Assembly (NCBI GenBank): GCA_015067245.1
Contig: SVMV01000002.1
Coordinates: 1-50,350 of the forward strand
Direction of reading: 5' to 3'
DNA length: 50,350 nucleotides
From: Oscillospiraceae bacterium
GTDB taxonomy: Bacteria; Bacillota; Clostridia; Oscillospirales; Ruminococcaceae
The notes under the pieces were generated by a model. The model worked only from the letters and a program-made list of their open reading frames with translations, ran no database searches and was not told the origin of the DNA. Both the position numbers and the translations under genes were made by a program. How positions within the stretch are numbered: the first letter of the stretch is position 1; each line of letters begins with the position of its first letter. This document shows positions 18,406 through 27,853 of this stretch, one piece after another.

Positions 18406-19603
18406 TTTCTTCTCCTTTAGAAATATTCTTAAATCTATAATAAATATTTACATATTTAATAGCATTAAAACGCTTATTGCCTTTAAGCTGATAGACACGG
18501 TTGTCGTGATAAATATTAGCTTTGTTTTTACCAAGCACAGAAAGTGCGGTTATTTCGCTGAAGGGCAGTACAAGCTGGATGTCGGTATCCTGGTCAAAAA
18601 CAATTTTGTCACCATAAAGGCTTATTTTACAGTCTTCACGCAGAACATTTTTATTTTTGTAAACAATAACTTCCGAAAGTTTGACACTGTCTTCATACAT
18701 AGGTTTATCGTTGTATATGTTTAAATCAAGGCTGTTTATAAATTCTTTCTGATAATCATACCAGTTGGCAATAAATTTAAAAGGAAAATCAAAATTAACG
18801 CCCTGAAGCTCTTTGGTAGGCAGATATCTTATCTGTCTGTGACATTTTTTACATTCAACAATATCATTGTGGCTTTCAAATTCAGCCAAACCGCAGTAAG
18901 GGCATACATAAACAAGGCGCTCCATATATTCAGCACTTTGTTTGTGATAAAATTCTGCATCAGCAACGGCTTCGTCAACATACAGCTCTCTGCATATTGT
19001 GTTGTAAAACTCATCATCAGACATCGCCTTATATTCTTCAGGTTCGATAACCTTTGCCACATAAGCTTTCATTTTACCTTTGCGCTGAACATCGCTCCAT
19101 CTTGGCTCAACTCCATAGCCGCCTTCAATGCGGAATACAGCAATAGGCAGGCGAAGTTTTTTTGCAAGCTTTGCAATGGCAGGATTTATGTAAACTGTTC
19201 TGCCGTCGTATGTGCGGTTGCCTTCAGGTGCAAGTGCAATTGTGCCGCCTTCTTTTGCAACACGCATGCAGGTCATAACAGCATGCATATCAGTTGTCTG
19301 CTTTTTTATCGGAATAGGGGCAACTGCCCATTTAAGCAGAGAAGACAGCCAGCCTAAAGAGAATATATCTTCAGTAGCAATGTAGTAAACAGGCTGTTTA
19401 AATGTCATACCTATAAAAAACTGGTCAAAAGCAGTCTGATGGTTCATAATTATAAGATACTGCCTGTTTTTGCTTTCTTTGAAGGGAACAACATCTACAC
19501 CATATTTCCATCGTGTGTATGGCGCAAGTATTGCTCGGGCAAGATTTGTTATTATTTTGTGTCTTGGCTTAAGCCATTGCTGTTTTTTTGTTGTTTTTTC
19601 CAT
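18383..19603 (-). CDS. PlsC-like acyltransferase with C-terminal zinc-ribbon and extra domain
   Basis: 406 aa; NHQTAFDQF (HX4D) and APEGNRTYDG in N-terminal domain; CPYCGLAEFESHNDIVECKKCHRQ in C-terminal half. Confidence 0.85.
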   Translation of the reverse strand: MEKTTKKQQWLKPRHKIITNLARAILAPYTRWKYGVDVVPFKESKNRQYLIIMNHQTAFDQFFIGMTFKQPVYYIATEDIFSLGWLSSLLKWAVAPIPIKKQTTDMHAVMTCMRVAKEGGTIALAPEGNRTYDGRTVYINPAIAKLAKKLRLPIAVFRIEGGYGVEPRWSDVQRKGKMKAYVAKVIEPEEYKAMSDDEFYNTICRELYVDEAVADAEFYHKQSAEYMERLVYVCPYCGLAEFESHNDIVECKKCHRQIRYLPTKELQGVNFDFPFKFIANWYDYQKEFINSLDLNIYNDKPMYEDSVKLSEVIVYKNKNVLREDCKISLYGDKIVFDQDTDIQLVLPFSEITALSVLGKNKANIYHDNRVYQLKGNKRFNAIKYVNIYYRFKNISKGEENGKFLGL

Positions 19604-19625
19604 AATAATTAGATATGTAATGTGT

Positions 19626-19916
19626 TTATTTATAATTTTTTAATAATTCAACCAGAGTATCATTGTCGGTTAAAGTGTTATATACTCCGTCTTCACTTAA
19701 AACTCCGCGTTTTAAATTATCGGGAATTTTACCATTATTATCAGCGGTATAATCTTCCACCCAGTTTCTGCTGTGATAATATTCCGCCAAAGCGGCTATA
19801 TTGCTTTGTGCAGCTTTAAAATTTTCTATGGCACATTCCAGATCTATGATAGCCTTTTTGGCAATATCAAGATGCTGTTCCATTGTTTTTATTCTTTCAA
19901 TGCGGATATTGTCCAT
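19626..19916 (-). CDS. DUF4298 domain-containing protein
   Basis: 96 aa; YYHSRNWVEDYTADNNGKIPDNLKRGVLSEDGVYNTLTDN. Confidence 0.75.
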   Translation of the reverse strand: MDNIRIERIKTMEQHLDIAKKAIIDLECAIENFKAAQSNIAALAEYYHSRNWVEDYTADNNGKIPDNLKRGVLSEDGVYNTLTDNDTLVELLKNYK

Positions 19917-19932
19917 AATATTTACCTGTATA

Positions 19933-20160
19933 TCAAAAAAAGATGACCGAAATCAAAATGCTCATAACAGAAGAAAACAGATGCATAACACCCCATATTG
20001 CAAAAAGGCCTGTCAAAAAAGGCTTGTTGGCTTCTGCCTGCCATACAGCAGAAAACTGATTATCAGGAGTGATATAATGAAACATAACAAATGAGATGAT
20101 AAAAAGAACCACGGCAAAAACAAAGGATACAACCGATAATTTTTTTAGTTTATTCTTCAT
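19933..20160 (-). CDS. Small membrane protein
   Basis: 75 aa with two predicted TM helices, in co-directional gene run. Confidence 0.5.
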   Translation of the reverse strand: MKNKLKKLSVVSFVFAVVLFIISFVMFHYITPDNQFSAVWQAEANKPFLTGLFAIWGVMHLFSSVMSILISVIFF

Positions 20161-20244
20161 AAAATATACCTTCTTATAATGGTCTTTATAAAAAAGCGCT
20201 GAAGAAAATGTTAAGCAGGATGTAAGCAGAGTGTTATATTAATT

Positions 20245-21597
20245 TCAGCGTTTTAAAAGTACAACGCATTCAACGTGCTTTGTTCTTGGAAACATATCAA
20301 AGGGCTGTATAAATTCAACAGAGTATCCGTTTTCAGCAAGATACTTGCAGTCTCTTGCTGCGGTAGACGGATTGCAGCTTATCATAGCAATACGGCTGGG
20401 CGCCATCGTCAAAACAGCATCAAGGGTGTTTTCGTCACAGCCTTTGCGTGCAGGGTCCAGAACAATGGCGGTTGGTTTAAAACCTTCTTTTACCAAAAGC
20501 TGTGCAGCTTCACCAGCGTCAGAACATATAAATCTTGCGTTTTCTATTCCGTTCTGTTTTGCGTTTTCTTTGGCATTTTCTATGGCTTCGGGAATAATTT
20601 CAACTCCTACAAGGGTTTTAACCTCGTTTGCCATTGAAAGCCCAATTGTGCCTGCACCGCAGTAAAGGTCCAGCAAAATATCATCATTATTTAATTGCAA
20701 AGCATTTTTTGCAATTGTATACAACTGCTGTGCACCCTGTCGGTTTACCTGATAAAAAGAGTGTGGACTAAGGGTTATTTTTACACCGCAAAGCACATCC
20801 TGAATGTTACCGTCGCCATAAAGAACAACATTTTCTTCGCCAAGGATAACATTGGTGTTTTTATCATTGATATTAAGTACAACTGCAGATATTACAGGAT
20901 ATTTTTCAACAAGGTCTTTTACAAGCACGTCAACATTCCACACCTTCCTTTTGGTGGAAACAAGACAGACCATAAGCTGATTTGTAACCTCTCCATAGCG
21001 GAAATATATATGACGGATAAGCCCTGTCAGTTTTTCTTCATCATAAGCTTTTATACCAAGCTGATTTAATCTGGTTACAATATATTCTGCAATTTCATTA
21101 AGAAGCTCAGGCTGCAGCAGACAGTCGCTGCATGGAATAATTCTGTGAGAGCGCTGTGCAAAAAAGCCTGTAACAGCTTTACCGTTTTCATCTTTGCGCA
21201 CAGGAAATTGTGCCTTGTTGCGATAACGATGAATTTTGTCGCAGGACAAAGCGTTGTTTACAGGAACATTTATTTTTCCTATGCGTTCAAAACAGTTTTT
21301 TACAAAATTTGTTTTAGCACGTTTTTCTGCATCGTAGGATATATGCAAAAAGTCACAGCCACCACATTTTGAAAAGTTGGGGCATAAATTTTCGATACGG
21401 TCAGGGGAAGGTGTCAAAACTTCCTCCGCTTTACCAAAGCAGTAAGAAGAAAGCACCTTTAAAATTTTAACCTTACATATATCACCAACAGCAGTCATAG
21501 GTACAAAAATTGCAATATTTTCATACTTGCCAACACCGTTGCCATCGGAGGAAATATCGGTTATTTCCAGGGTTATAATATCATTTTTTTTAATCAT
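20245..21597 (-). CDS. rlmD: 23S rRNA (uracil-5-)-methyltransferase RlmD/RumA family
   Basis: 450 aa; TRAM-like N-terminus, Fe-S cysteines CPNFSKCGGCDFLH, LDLYCGAGTIGLSMA, LDPARKGCD, ISCNPSTAARD. Confidence 0.93.
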   Translation of the reverse strand: MIKKNDIITLEITDISSDGNGVGKYENIAIFVPMTAVGDICKVKILKVLSSYCFGKAEEVLTPSPDRIENLCPNFSKCGGCDFLHISYDAEKRAKTNFVKNCFERIGKINVPVNNALSCDKIHRYRNKAQFPVRKDENGKAVTGFFAQRSHRIIPCSDCLLQPELLNEIAEYIVTRLNQLGIKAYDEEKLTGLIRHIYFRYGEVTNQLMVCLVSTKRKVWNVDVLVKDLVEKYPVISAVVLNINDKNTNVILGEENVVLYGDGNIQDVLCGVKITLSPHSFYQVNRQGAQQLYTIAKNALQLNNDDILLDLYCGAGTIGLSMANEVKTLVGVEIIPEAIENAKENAKQNGIENARFICSDAGEAAQLLVKEGFKPTAIVLDPARKGCDENTLDAVLTMAPSRIAMISCNPSTAARDCKYLAENGYSVEFIQPFDMFPRTKHVECVVLLKR

Positions 21598-21606
21598 TTA
21601 TTATTC

Positions 21607-22524
21607 CTATATTTCTGCAGGGATAACCACAGTTCTGTCAAAAACAGGGAAAGAAATATCTATAAGCGGATATTGCCTGTTGTTAAAGTTTCTTACAATT
21701 TCATCAGCTGCAGTTTTGTAGTCTGTATAATCAATAAAGCAGTTCAAAACAAAAGGTGTTTCGGCCATGGTGTTTGCAGTGCCTTCGCTGATAGTTATAA
21801 GTTCTACACCGTTTGAATAAGGTGTGTATTCGTTTATGTACGCCGAAGCGGTTTTGTCTATAACAATAAGAGCCTCGTTTGCTTCGTTAAGGGAAACAAT
21901 ACTGTTGCCGTCAGTAACTTCATCGGGAGAGATTGCACTGTTAATCTGCATCGGCACACCATAAAGTTCAATGCCTGCAATCAAGGTATCATAAAAATTC
22001 TGCATATTTGCCGAAAGTTCTTCTTTTTTTACCGTTGCAAAGGTAAAAATCATATTGTCATCTGCATCAATTATAATTCTGTCAGCCCAAAGCTGTTTTA
22101 TTTTTTCAGCTGTAATTTCAGCGGCATGTGTATAATTTGTTGTTATGCAGAATGCTTTGTCATAACTTTTAAGTATTTCATTGTTTATGCTGGTAAAGGC
22201 AAAGGTTACAGGCAATTCTTTTGTGCGCACAAAATCAATAAACTTTTGCGCTGATTCTTCGCTGATATTTTCGCTGTAAAGGGTAATGCTGTTTAGTCCT
22301 TCGCTGCTTGCATTTAATGCGCTGATAATAATATCAATGTGCTGGTCAGAAAATTCGGTTGTCATAACACTGTAGTTTTCGCTTTCAAAGCTGGAAAGGT
22401 ATTCGCACATTTCACTCATAGCAACATCACATATTGCCAGGTCATACGGTGCAATTTCTTCTTTTTCGCTGCAACCACATAAAAGCAGGACAATAACAGA
22501 TAAAACTGAAATTAAACGTTTCAT
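21607..22524 (-). CDS. Lipoprotein, periplasmic sugar-binding/LacI-like solute-binding fold
   Basis: 305 aa; lipobox LLLCGCSE; two-domain SBP-like pattern. ATGA overlap with upstream AraC gene. Confidence 0.65.
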   Translation of the reverse strand: MKRLISVLSVIVLLLCGCSEKEEIAPYDLAICDVAMSEMCEYLSSFESENYSVMTTEFSDQHIDIIISALNASSEGLNSITLYSENISEESAQKFIDFVRTKELPVTFAFTSINNEILKSYDKAFCITTNYTHAAEITAEKIKQLWADRIIIDADDNMIFTFATVKKEELSANMQNFYDTLIAGIELYGVPMQINSAISPDEVTDGNSIVSLNEANEALIVIDKTASAYINEYTPYSNGVELITISEGTANTMAETPFVLNCFIDYTDYKTAADEIVRNFNNRQYPLIDISFPVFDRTVVIPAEI

Positions 22525-23375
22525 AAATCTCCTTGAGTTTCCAAAGTCTGCAGATATTTGCTTGGCGGAACTTTCTTGATTTTCTTAAATACGCGTGAAA
22601 AGTAGAACTGGTCAAAAAAGCCAACCGAAACTGCAATTTCGGAAATGGACAGGTTTGTATTTTTAATAAGAGTACACGCTTCGTTTATGCGGTACTCGGT
22701 AAGATAATCAATAGGGGACTGATTAAGGTTGGATATGAACACACGGTAAAGGTGACTGCGGCTTATGCCTACAGCGCTTGCAATATCGTCAACGCTTATA
22801 TCAGAAGAATAGTTGAACTGAATATATTTGATAGCATCAATAACATAGTTGGACTGGGTTGCAGTCTGCGGCTGAACATTTATTGCGTTTTCTTCCATAA
22901 GTTTGGATAAGAACAGATAAAGATAACCAATCATGGATGTGGTGTGCTTCATTGTGTTGCCGCTGTTGCTGTATATTTTGTACAAAAAGTTCTTATATTC
23001 TTCAATATCAGACGGTGTGTACACAGGCATATTGTCTTTAAAAGGCAGATGGGAAACAAGCTTCTGGGCATTTGTTCCGTTAAAACCTACCCAATAATAC
23101 TCCCAAGGGTCGCTTGGGTCTGCAACATAATAAACAACCTGTGATGGTTTTACCAAAAACAAATCGCCAGCTTTAAGATGAAATGTCTTGCCGCCGCAGA
23201 TATAATTGCCTTTGCCGGAAGTAACAAGATGGATAAGGAAGTGGTCACGGATACCAGGTCCCCAGGAATGGTTTGGGGTACAGCTTTGCAAACCGCAGTT
23301 AAATATTGCAAGACTTGCATTGTCCAGCAATTTCTGTTTGTAGGATTGTCTGTAAGGGTTAGACATATGTTGCAC
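22521..23375 (-). CDS. AraC-family transcriptional regulator with cupin-like sensor domain
   Basis: 284 aa; C-terminal HTH pair (SVDDIASAVGISRSHLYRVF ... LSISEIAVSVGFFDQFYFSRVFKKIKKVPPSKYL). Confidence 0.93.
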   Translation of the reverse strand: MQHMSNPYRQSYKQKLLDNASLAIFNCGLQSCTPNHSWGPGIRDHFLIHLVTSGKGNYICGGKTFHLKAGDLFLVKPSQVVYYVADPSDPWEYYWVGFNGTNAQKLVSHLPFKDNMPVYTPSDIEEYKNFLYKIYSNSGNTMKHTTSMIGYLYLFLSKLMEENAINVQPQTATQSNYVIDAIKYIQFNYSSDISVDDIASAVGISRSHLYRVFISNLNQSPIDYLTEYRINEACTLIKNTNLSISEIAVSVGFFDQFYFSRVFKKIKKVPPSKYLQTLETQGDL

Positions 23376-23453
23376 CTCGTTGAAAGTTGTAAAATGTATG
23401 TTGATTTAAACCAATAAAATGACATAATAACTCATTATATTCAATAATAAATT

Positions 23454-23502
23454 ATTTACCGCAAAAAATCAACAAAAATCCATAAATTTACTGCAATAAA
23501 TT
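23454..23502. promoter_or_regulatory. Putative AraC-family operator: two 17-bp direct repeats
   Basis: ATTTACCGCAAAAAATC (23454-23470) and ATTTACTGCAATAAATT (23486-23502), 14/17 identical, 32 bp start-to-start. Confidence 0.6.
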
Positions 23503-23519
23503 TAAAAATAACAAAATTA

Positions 23520-23547
23520 GTGACAATTACTTTATATATGTTATAAT
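23520..23547 (+). promoter_or_regulatory. Putative promoter of galK-like operon
   Basis: GTGACA - 16 bp - TATAAT, about 40 nt upstream of start codon. Confidence 0.55.
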
Positions 23548-23587
23548 ATCTAATATTGATGATAAAATTCTGAGAAAGAGGTATGTT

Positions 23588-24874
23588 ATGCTTTCGGTTT
23601 TGCTTAAAGAGAAAATATTGAATGACGAATATGCTGAAATTTTTGCAGACCTGTATGGTAAAAATACAGCAAATGCGCAAAAAGAACGCTATGTAAAAGC
23701 TGTGGAAAAATTTGAAGAAATATACGGTACAGACAGAGATATTGCTGTTTATTCTGCTCCAGGAAGAACAGAAATATGTGGCAATCATACCGACCACAAC
23801 TGCGGATTAATTGTAGCAGCGGCAATAAGTGAAGATACCATTTGTGTGGCATCAAAAAATAGCGAAAATCTTGTAAAAATAGCGTCCGAAGGATACGCAG
23901 AAATGCAGCCGATAAATCTTGAAAAGCTGCGTGCAACAGTTTCTGACGAAGGAACAACAAGAGGGCTTGTCAAAGGTATCTGTGCAGGCACAATAAAATG
24001 GGGTGGACAGTGCAAAGGACTGGATTTATATATTACTTCTGATGTTCTGCAGGGCTCGGGTCTTTCTTCTTCTGCAGCATTTGAAAACTCAGTGGCTGCT
24101 GCGATTAACGGTGAATACAACGATAATAAGTTTACTGCGGTAGAACTGGCACTGATTTCTCAGTATGCAGAAAACGAGTATTATGCAAAGCCTTGCGGTG
24201 TTATGGACCAGACAACTTCTGCAGTTGGCGGCACAATATGTCTTGACCTTGAAGATGTTTTAAATCCTAAAGTTACACCATTGCCGCTGGACTTGGAAAA
24301 ATTTGGTCTTGTAATGTGTACAGTGGATTCAAATGCAAGTCATGACAATCTAACCGAAGAATACGCAAGCATGCCAAAAGAAATGAAGGATATTGCGCAG
24401 ATTTTCTGGAAAGACAGCCTGCGCAGACTTGATTTGCCAACCTATATAAATCATATTTCGTTCCTGCGTGATATGGTGGGAGACAGGGCAGTTTTGCGCG
24501 GTATGCATTTTTACATGGAATGTAAACGTGTTGAAGATTTATGCAAAGCTGTTGAAAATGGTGATAAAGATATGTTTGTCAGAAAAATTACCGAAAGCGG
24601 ACATTCATCCTACGAATATCTGCAGAATGCCTATGTTGCTTGTGAAGTAAAAAATCAGCCTATGGCAGTTGCATTGTCGGTTGCACAAAGCTTTTTGCAG
24701 GACATTGGAGGTGCATGGCGCTTGCAGGGCGGTGGCTTTGCAGGTGCAATACAGTGTTTTGTTCCAATTGAAAAGGTGGAAGAATTTAAAAAATATATGG
24801 AGATTGTTATGGGCGAAAACTGCTGCAAAACAATCCGACTGCGCAAAGAAGGCGCAATAAAAGTTATTGACTAA
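23588..24874 (+). CDS. galK: Galactokinase-like GHMP kinase
   Basis: 428 aa; SAPGRTEICGNHTDHNCG, GSGLSSSAAFE and WRLQGGGFAGAIQCFV GHMP motifs; extended N-terminus. Confidence 0.85.
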   Translation: MLSVLLKEKILNDEYAEIFADLYGKNTANAQKERYVKAVEKFEEIYGTDRDIAVYSAPGRTEICGNHTDHNCGLIVAAAISEDTICVASKNSENLVKIASEGYAEMQPINLEKLRATVSDEGTTRGLVKGICAGTIKWGGQCKGLDLYITSDVLQGSGLSSSAAFENSVAAAINGEYNDNKFTAVELALISQYAENEYYAKPCGVMDQTTSAVGGTICLDLEDVLNPKVTPLPLDLEKFGLVMCTVDSNASHDNLTEEYASMPKEMKDIAQIFWKDSLRRLDLPTYINHISFLRDMVGDRAVLRGMHFYMECKRVEDLCKAVENGDKDMFVRKITESGHSSYEYLQNAYVACEVKNQPMAVALSVAQSFLQDIGGAWRLQGGGFAGAIQCFVPIEKVEEFKKYMEIVMGENCCKTIRLRKEGAIKVID

Positions 24875-24897
24875 AAAATTTAGATAGGAGAAAAATC

Positions 24898-25644
24898 ATG
24901 GGTGATTATTTGTCACAGGTAAACGCAACAAGCTTTTATGTTATAGTTGCGGCAGTACTTGCATTTATCACAATTATGTGTGGATATATTGTTGTTAAAT
25001 GCTACAGAGCAGGTATAAAAATGGGCATGGACCCAGCTGCTCTTAAAAAAACAGTTACATCAAGTGCAACATTTACACTGTTGCCGTCCATCAGCATTCT
25101 GCTTGGTGTTATTGCTCTAAGCGGCACATTGGGTGTTCCGCTTTCCTGGCTGCGTCTTTCGGTTATAGGTTCTTTGCAATACGAACTTAATGTTGCCGAA
25201 ATTGCAGCACAGAGTGTTGGCCTTTCAGGGTTAAGACTGGAAGAAATGAGCATCCAGTCCTTTGTTACAATTGCGTTGGTTATGACAGTAGGTATTCTTG
25301 GCGGTCTGCTTTTCACACTGTTTTTCCTTAAAAAATATCTCAACAAAATCCGCAAAGCACCTAAAAAAGAAAACAGCGGCAAACCAGGCTTTGGCGCACA
25401 TGCAACAACAGCAATGTTTATCGGCCTTTGCGGTGCATATATCGGCGCATATATCGGTAAAGCAGTGCCAAGGGAAGGCAGCGATATAATGCCGCTGCTT
25501 GTGGCTATAGTGGCAGGCATTGCAATGGCAGGCTTTGAGTTTCTTATCCAGAAAAAAGGCAAACACGCACTGGAAAACTTCAGCCTTGCAGCAAGTATGC
25601 TTATAGCTATGGCAGCAGCTGTAGGCTTTGGATTTATCATTTAA
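24898..25644 (+). CDS. DUF5058 family membrane protein
   Basis: 248 aa polytopic; 23 nt after galK; sequence pattern recalls DUF5058. Confidence 0.7.
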   Translation: MGDYLSQVNATSFYVIVAAVLAFITIMCGYIVVKCYRAGIKMGMDPAALKKTVTSSATFTLLPSISILLGVIALSGTLGVPLSWLRLSVIGSLQYELNVAEIAAQSVGLSGLRLEEMSIQSFVTIALVMTVGILGGLLFTLFFLKKYLNKIRKAPKKENSGKPGFGAHATTAMFIGLCGAYIGAYIGKAVPREGSDIMPLLVAIVAGIAMAGFEFLIQKKGKHALENFSLAASMLIAMAAAVGFGFII

Positions 25645-25658
25645 GGAGGTGCAGATTT

Positions 25659-26333
25659 ATGAACGAAAAAGAAAAATATATAGAAGATTTTAACAATGGT
25701 CTGCATCGTCTTGGCAGAACTTTGATGGTAACAACAATTATTCTGCTTATAGGTGTGCCATTTGTTTTTGGTGCAATTCACGGCGTTATGCCGGACGCAA
25801 AAGGTTTTATTGCAGGATATTTAAAAGTTGCAATGATTTATTTGCCTGTTTCCTTTGTGGAATTTTTGGTGTACGCACCAATGCTTGGGGTTGGCGGCAG
25901 TTACATTGCATTTATCACAGGTAATGTAACAAATATGAAGATTCCTTGTGCAATGAATGCTCAGGATATTGCAGGCACAAAACCTGGCAGTCCTGAAAAC
26001 GAAATTGTTACAACAATAAGCACAGCGGTAAGTGCTATTGTTACAACTTTGGTTATTGTTGCAGGTGTTGTGCTGCTTGTACCATTGCAGCCTGTGCTGC
26101 AGAACGAAGTGCTTCTGCCTGCATTCAACAATGTTGTTCCAGCACTTTTTGGCGCCCTTGGCCTTAAATATTTTGCAAAAGCACCTAAAGTTGCATTTAT
26201 TCCTGTTCTGCTTATGACTTTGCTGTGCATCTTTGTTCCGTCAATGATTAACCAGACAAGCGTACTTATGATTCCTTGCGGTGCGCTGGCATTGCTTATC
26301 GGCTTTATACTTTTCAAAAAAGATAAACTGTAA
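25659..26333 (+). CDS. Conserved membrane protein, partner of DUF5058 protein
   Basis: 224 aa, multiple TMs; GVGGSYIAFITGNVTNMKIPCAMNAQDIAGTKPGSPENEIVTTIST; own SD and tight spacing. Confidence 0.7.
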   Translation: MNEKEKYIEDFNNGLHRLGRTLMVTTIILLIGVPFVFGAIHGVMPDAKGFIAGYLKVAMIYLPVSFVEFLVYAPMLGVGGSYIAFITGNVTNMKIPCAMNAQDIAGTKPGSPENEIVTTISTAVSAIVTTLVIVAGVVLLVPLQPVLQNEVLLPAFNNVVPALFGALGLKYFAKAPKVAFIPVLLMTLLCIFVPSMINQTSVLMIPCGALALLIGFILFKKDKL

Positions 26334-26349
26334 AAAAGGGGAGATAACA

Positions 26350-27783
26350 ATGAAAATTTTACTTGTAGTTCTGGCTGTGATAATTGTTGTTATAGCTGTT
26401 GTAATTCTGCGTACAGTAACATTGAAACCTACAGCAGCACTTGATGCAAAGGTAGAACTGGACACAACGCCCCGTGCAGATGAATACGGTGCAAAACTTG
26501 CCAAAATGGTGCAGAGAGAAACAATTTCTCATCGCGGCCAGACCGACCGTACAAAGTTTTTTGAATTACATAAAGATTTGGAAACAATGTTCCCAAATAT
26601 TCACCAAAAATGCGAGAAACATGTGTTTAACGGCAGTTTGCTTTTTAAATGGCAGGGTAAAGGCAATTCAAAACCTGTGCTGTTTATGAGTCACCACGAC
26701 GTAGTTGAAGCAACAGGCCAGTGGGAACACGAACCTTTCAGCGGTGATATAGATGAAACAGGCCGCATCTGGGGACGCGGCACAGTTGATACAAAGGCAA
26801 GCCTTTTCTGCATGCTTCAGGCAGTTGAAGAACTTATAGAAAGCGGTTTTGAGCCTGAATGTGATGTGTATATTGCTTCCAGCTGTACAGAAGAATGGTC
26901 TGGTGAAGGTGCACCTGCAACAGTGCAGTACCTTAAAGACAATGGCGTTGAACTTGCATATCTTATGGACGAAGGCGGTATGATTCTGGAAGAACCAGTT
27001 GGCGGCGTTAAAGGTATGTACGGTATGGTTGGCGTTGTGGAAAAAGGCTATGGCGATGTTAAATTTATAGCACGCAGCAATGGCGGCCATGCCTCAGCGC
27101 CAACAAAAAACACACCCCTTGTACGTCTTGGCAAATTTATGGCAGATGTGGAAAAAAATTATCCTTTCCGCAGCGAATTAAGCCCAACAGTACGCGAAAT
27201 GTTCCGTCGCATGACACCAAATATGTCCTTTGCAATGAAGATGATTTTTTCAAATCTCTGGCTGTTTGAAAAACTTCTTGTAAAGCTTTTGCCGTCCATA
27301 AGTGCACCTGCAGGGGCTATGACACGCACAACACTTGCCTTTACAACAGCAAAAGGATCTGGCGGATATAATGTTCTGCCACAGGAAGCTTATGTAACAG
27401 GCAATATGCGCTTTATTCCTCATCAGGATGCTGATGAAAGCATTAAGATTATCTCTGATTTTGCTAAAAAATATGACATTGAAAGCGAAGTTATCTATTA
27501 CGATAAATCCTGTCCTGTTGTTGATTACAACAGCAAACCATTCCATATGGTAGAAGAAGTGGCAGCAGAAGTATATCCTGGCATCCAGATTTGCCCATAT
27601 ACAATGACTGGCGGCACAGATGCAAAATTCTATCGTGATTTAACACCAAACGCATTGCGCTTTGCTCCGCTTTATATTGATAAACAGCAGTATGGCAGTA
27701 TCCATGCACTTAACGAAAATATATTTAAAGGTGCGCTCCCTTTGGCAGTTGATTTTTATAAATCAATGATAAAGAAAAGCTGA
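26350..27783 (+). CDS. M20 family metallopeptidase, N-terminally membrane-anchored
   Basis: ATG 26350 (MKILLVVLAVIIVVIAVVIL); FMSHHDVVEA, WGRGTVDTKASLFCMLQ, CTEEWSGEGAP, MTGGTDAKFYRDL. Track start 26281 overlaps previous gene and is likely wrong. Confidence 0.92.
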   Translation: MKILLVVLAVIIVVIAVVILRTVTLKPTAALDAKVELDTTPRADEYGAKLAKMVQRETISHRGQTDRTKFFELHKDLETMFPNIHQKCEKHVFNGSLLFKWQGKGNSKPVLFMSHHDVVEATGQWEHEPFSGDIDETGRIWGRGTVDTKASLFCMLQAVEELIESGFEPECDVYIASSCTEEWSGEGAPATVQYLKDNGVELAYLMDEGGMILEEPVGGVKGMYGMVGVVEKGYGDVKFIARSNGGHASAPTKNTPLVRLGKFMADVEKNYPFRSELSPTVREMFRRMTPNMSFAMKMIFSNLWLFEKLLVKLLPSISAPAGAMTRTTLAFTTAKGSGGYNVLPQEAYVTGNMRFIPHQDADESIKIISDFAKKYDIESEVIYYDKSCPVVDYNSKPFHMVEEVAAEVYPGIQICPYTMTGGTDAKFYRDLTPNALRFAPLYIDKQQYGSIHALNENIFKGALPLAVDFYKSMIKKS

Positions 27784-27803
27784 ATATAGCATTAAATAAA
27801 AAA

Positions 27804-27836
27804 ACTGTACTCACTAGAATGTGGGTACAGTTTTTT
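27804..27836 (+). terminator. Intrinsic terminator ending galK-DUF5058-M20 run
   Basis: ACTGTACTCAC-TAGAAT-GTGGGTACAGT + TTTTTT. Confidence 0.85.
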
Positions 27837-27853
27837 GTTTGGGACAATTAGAT

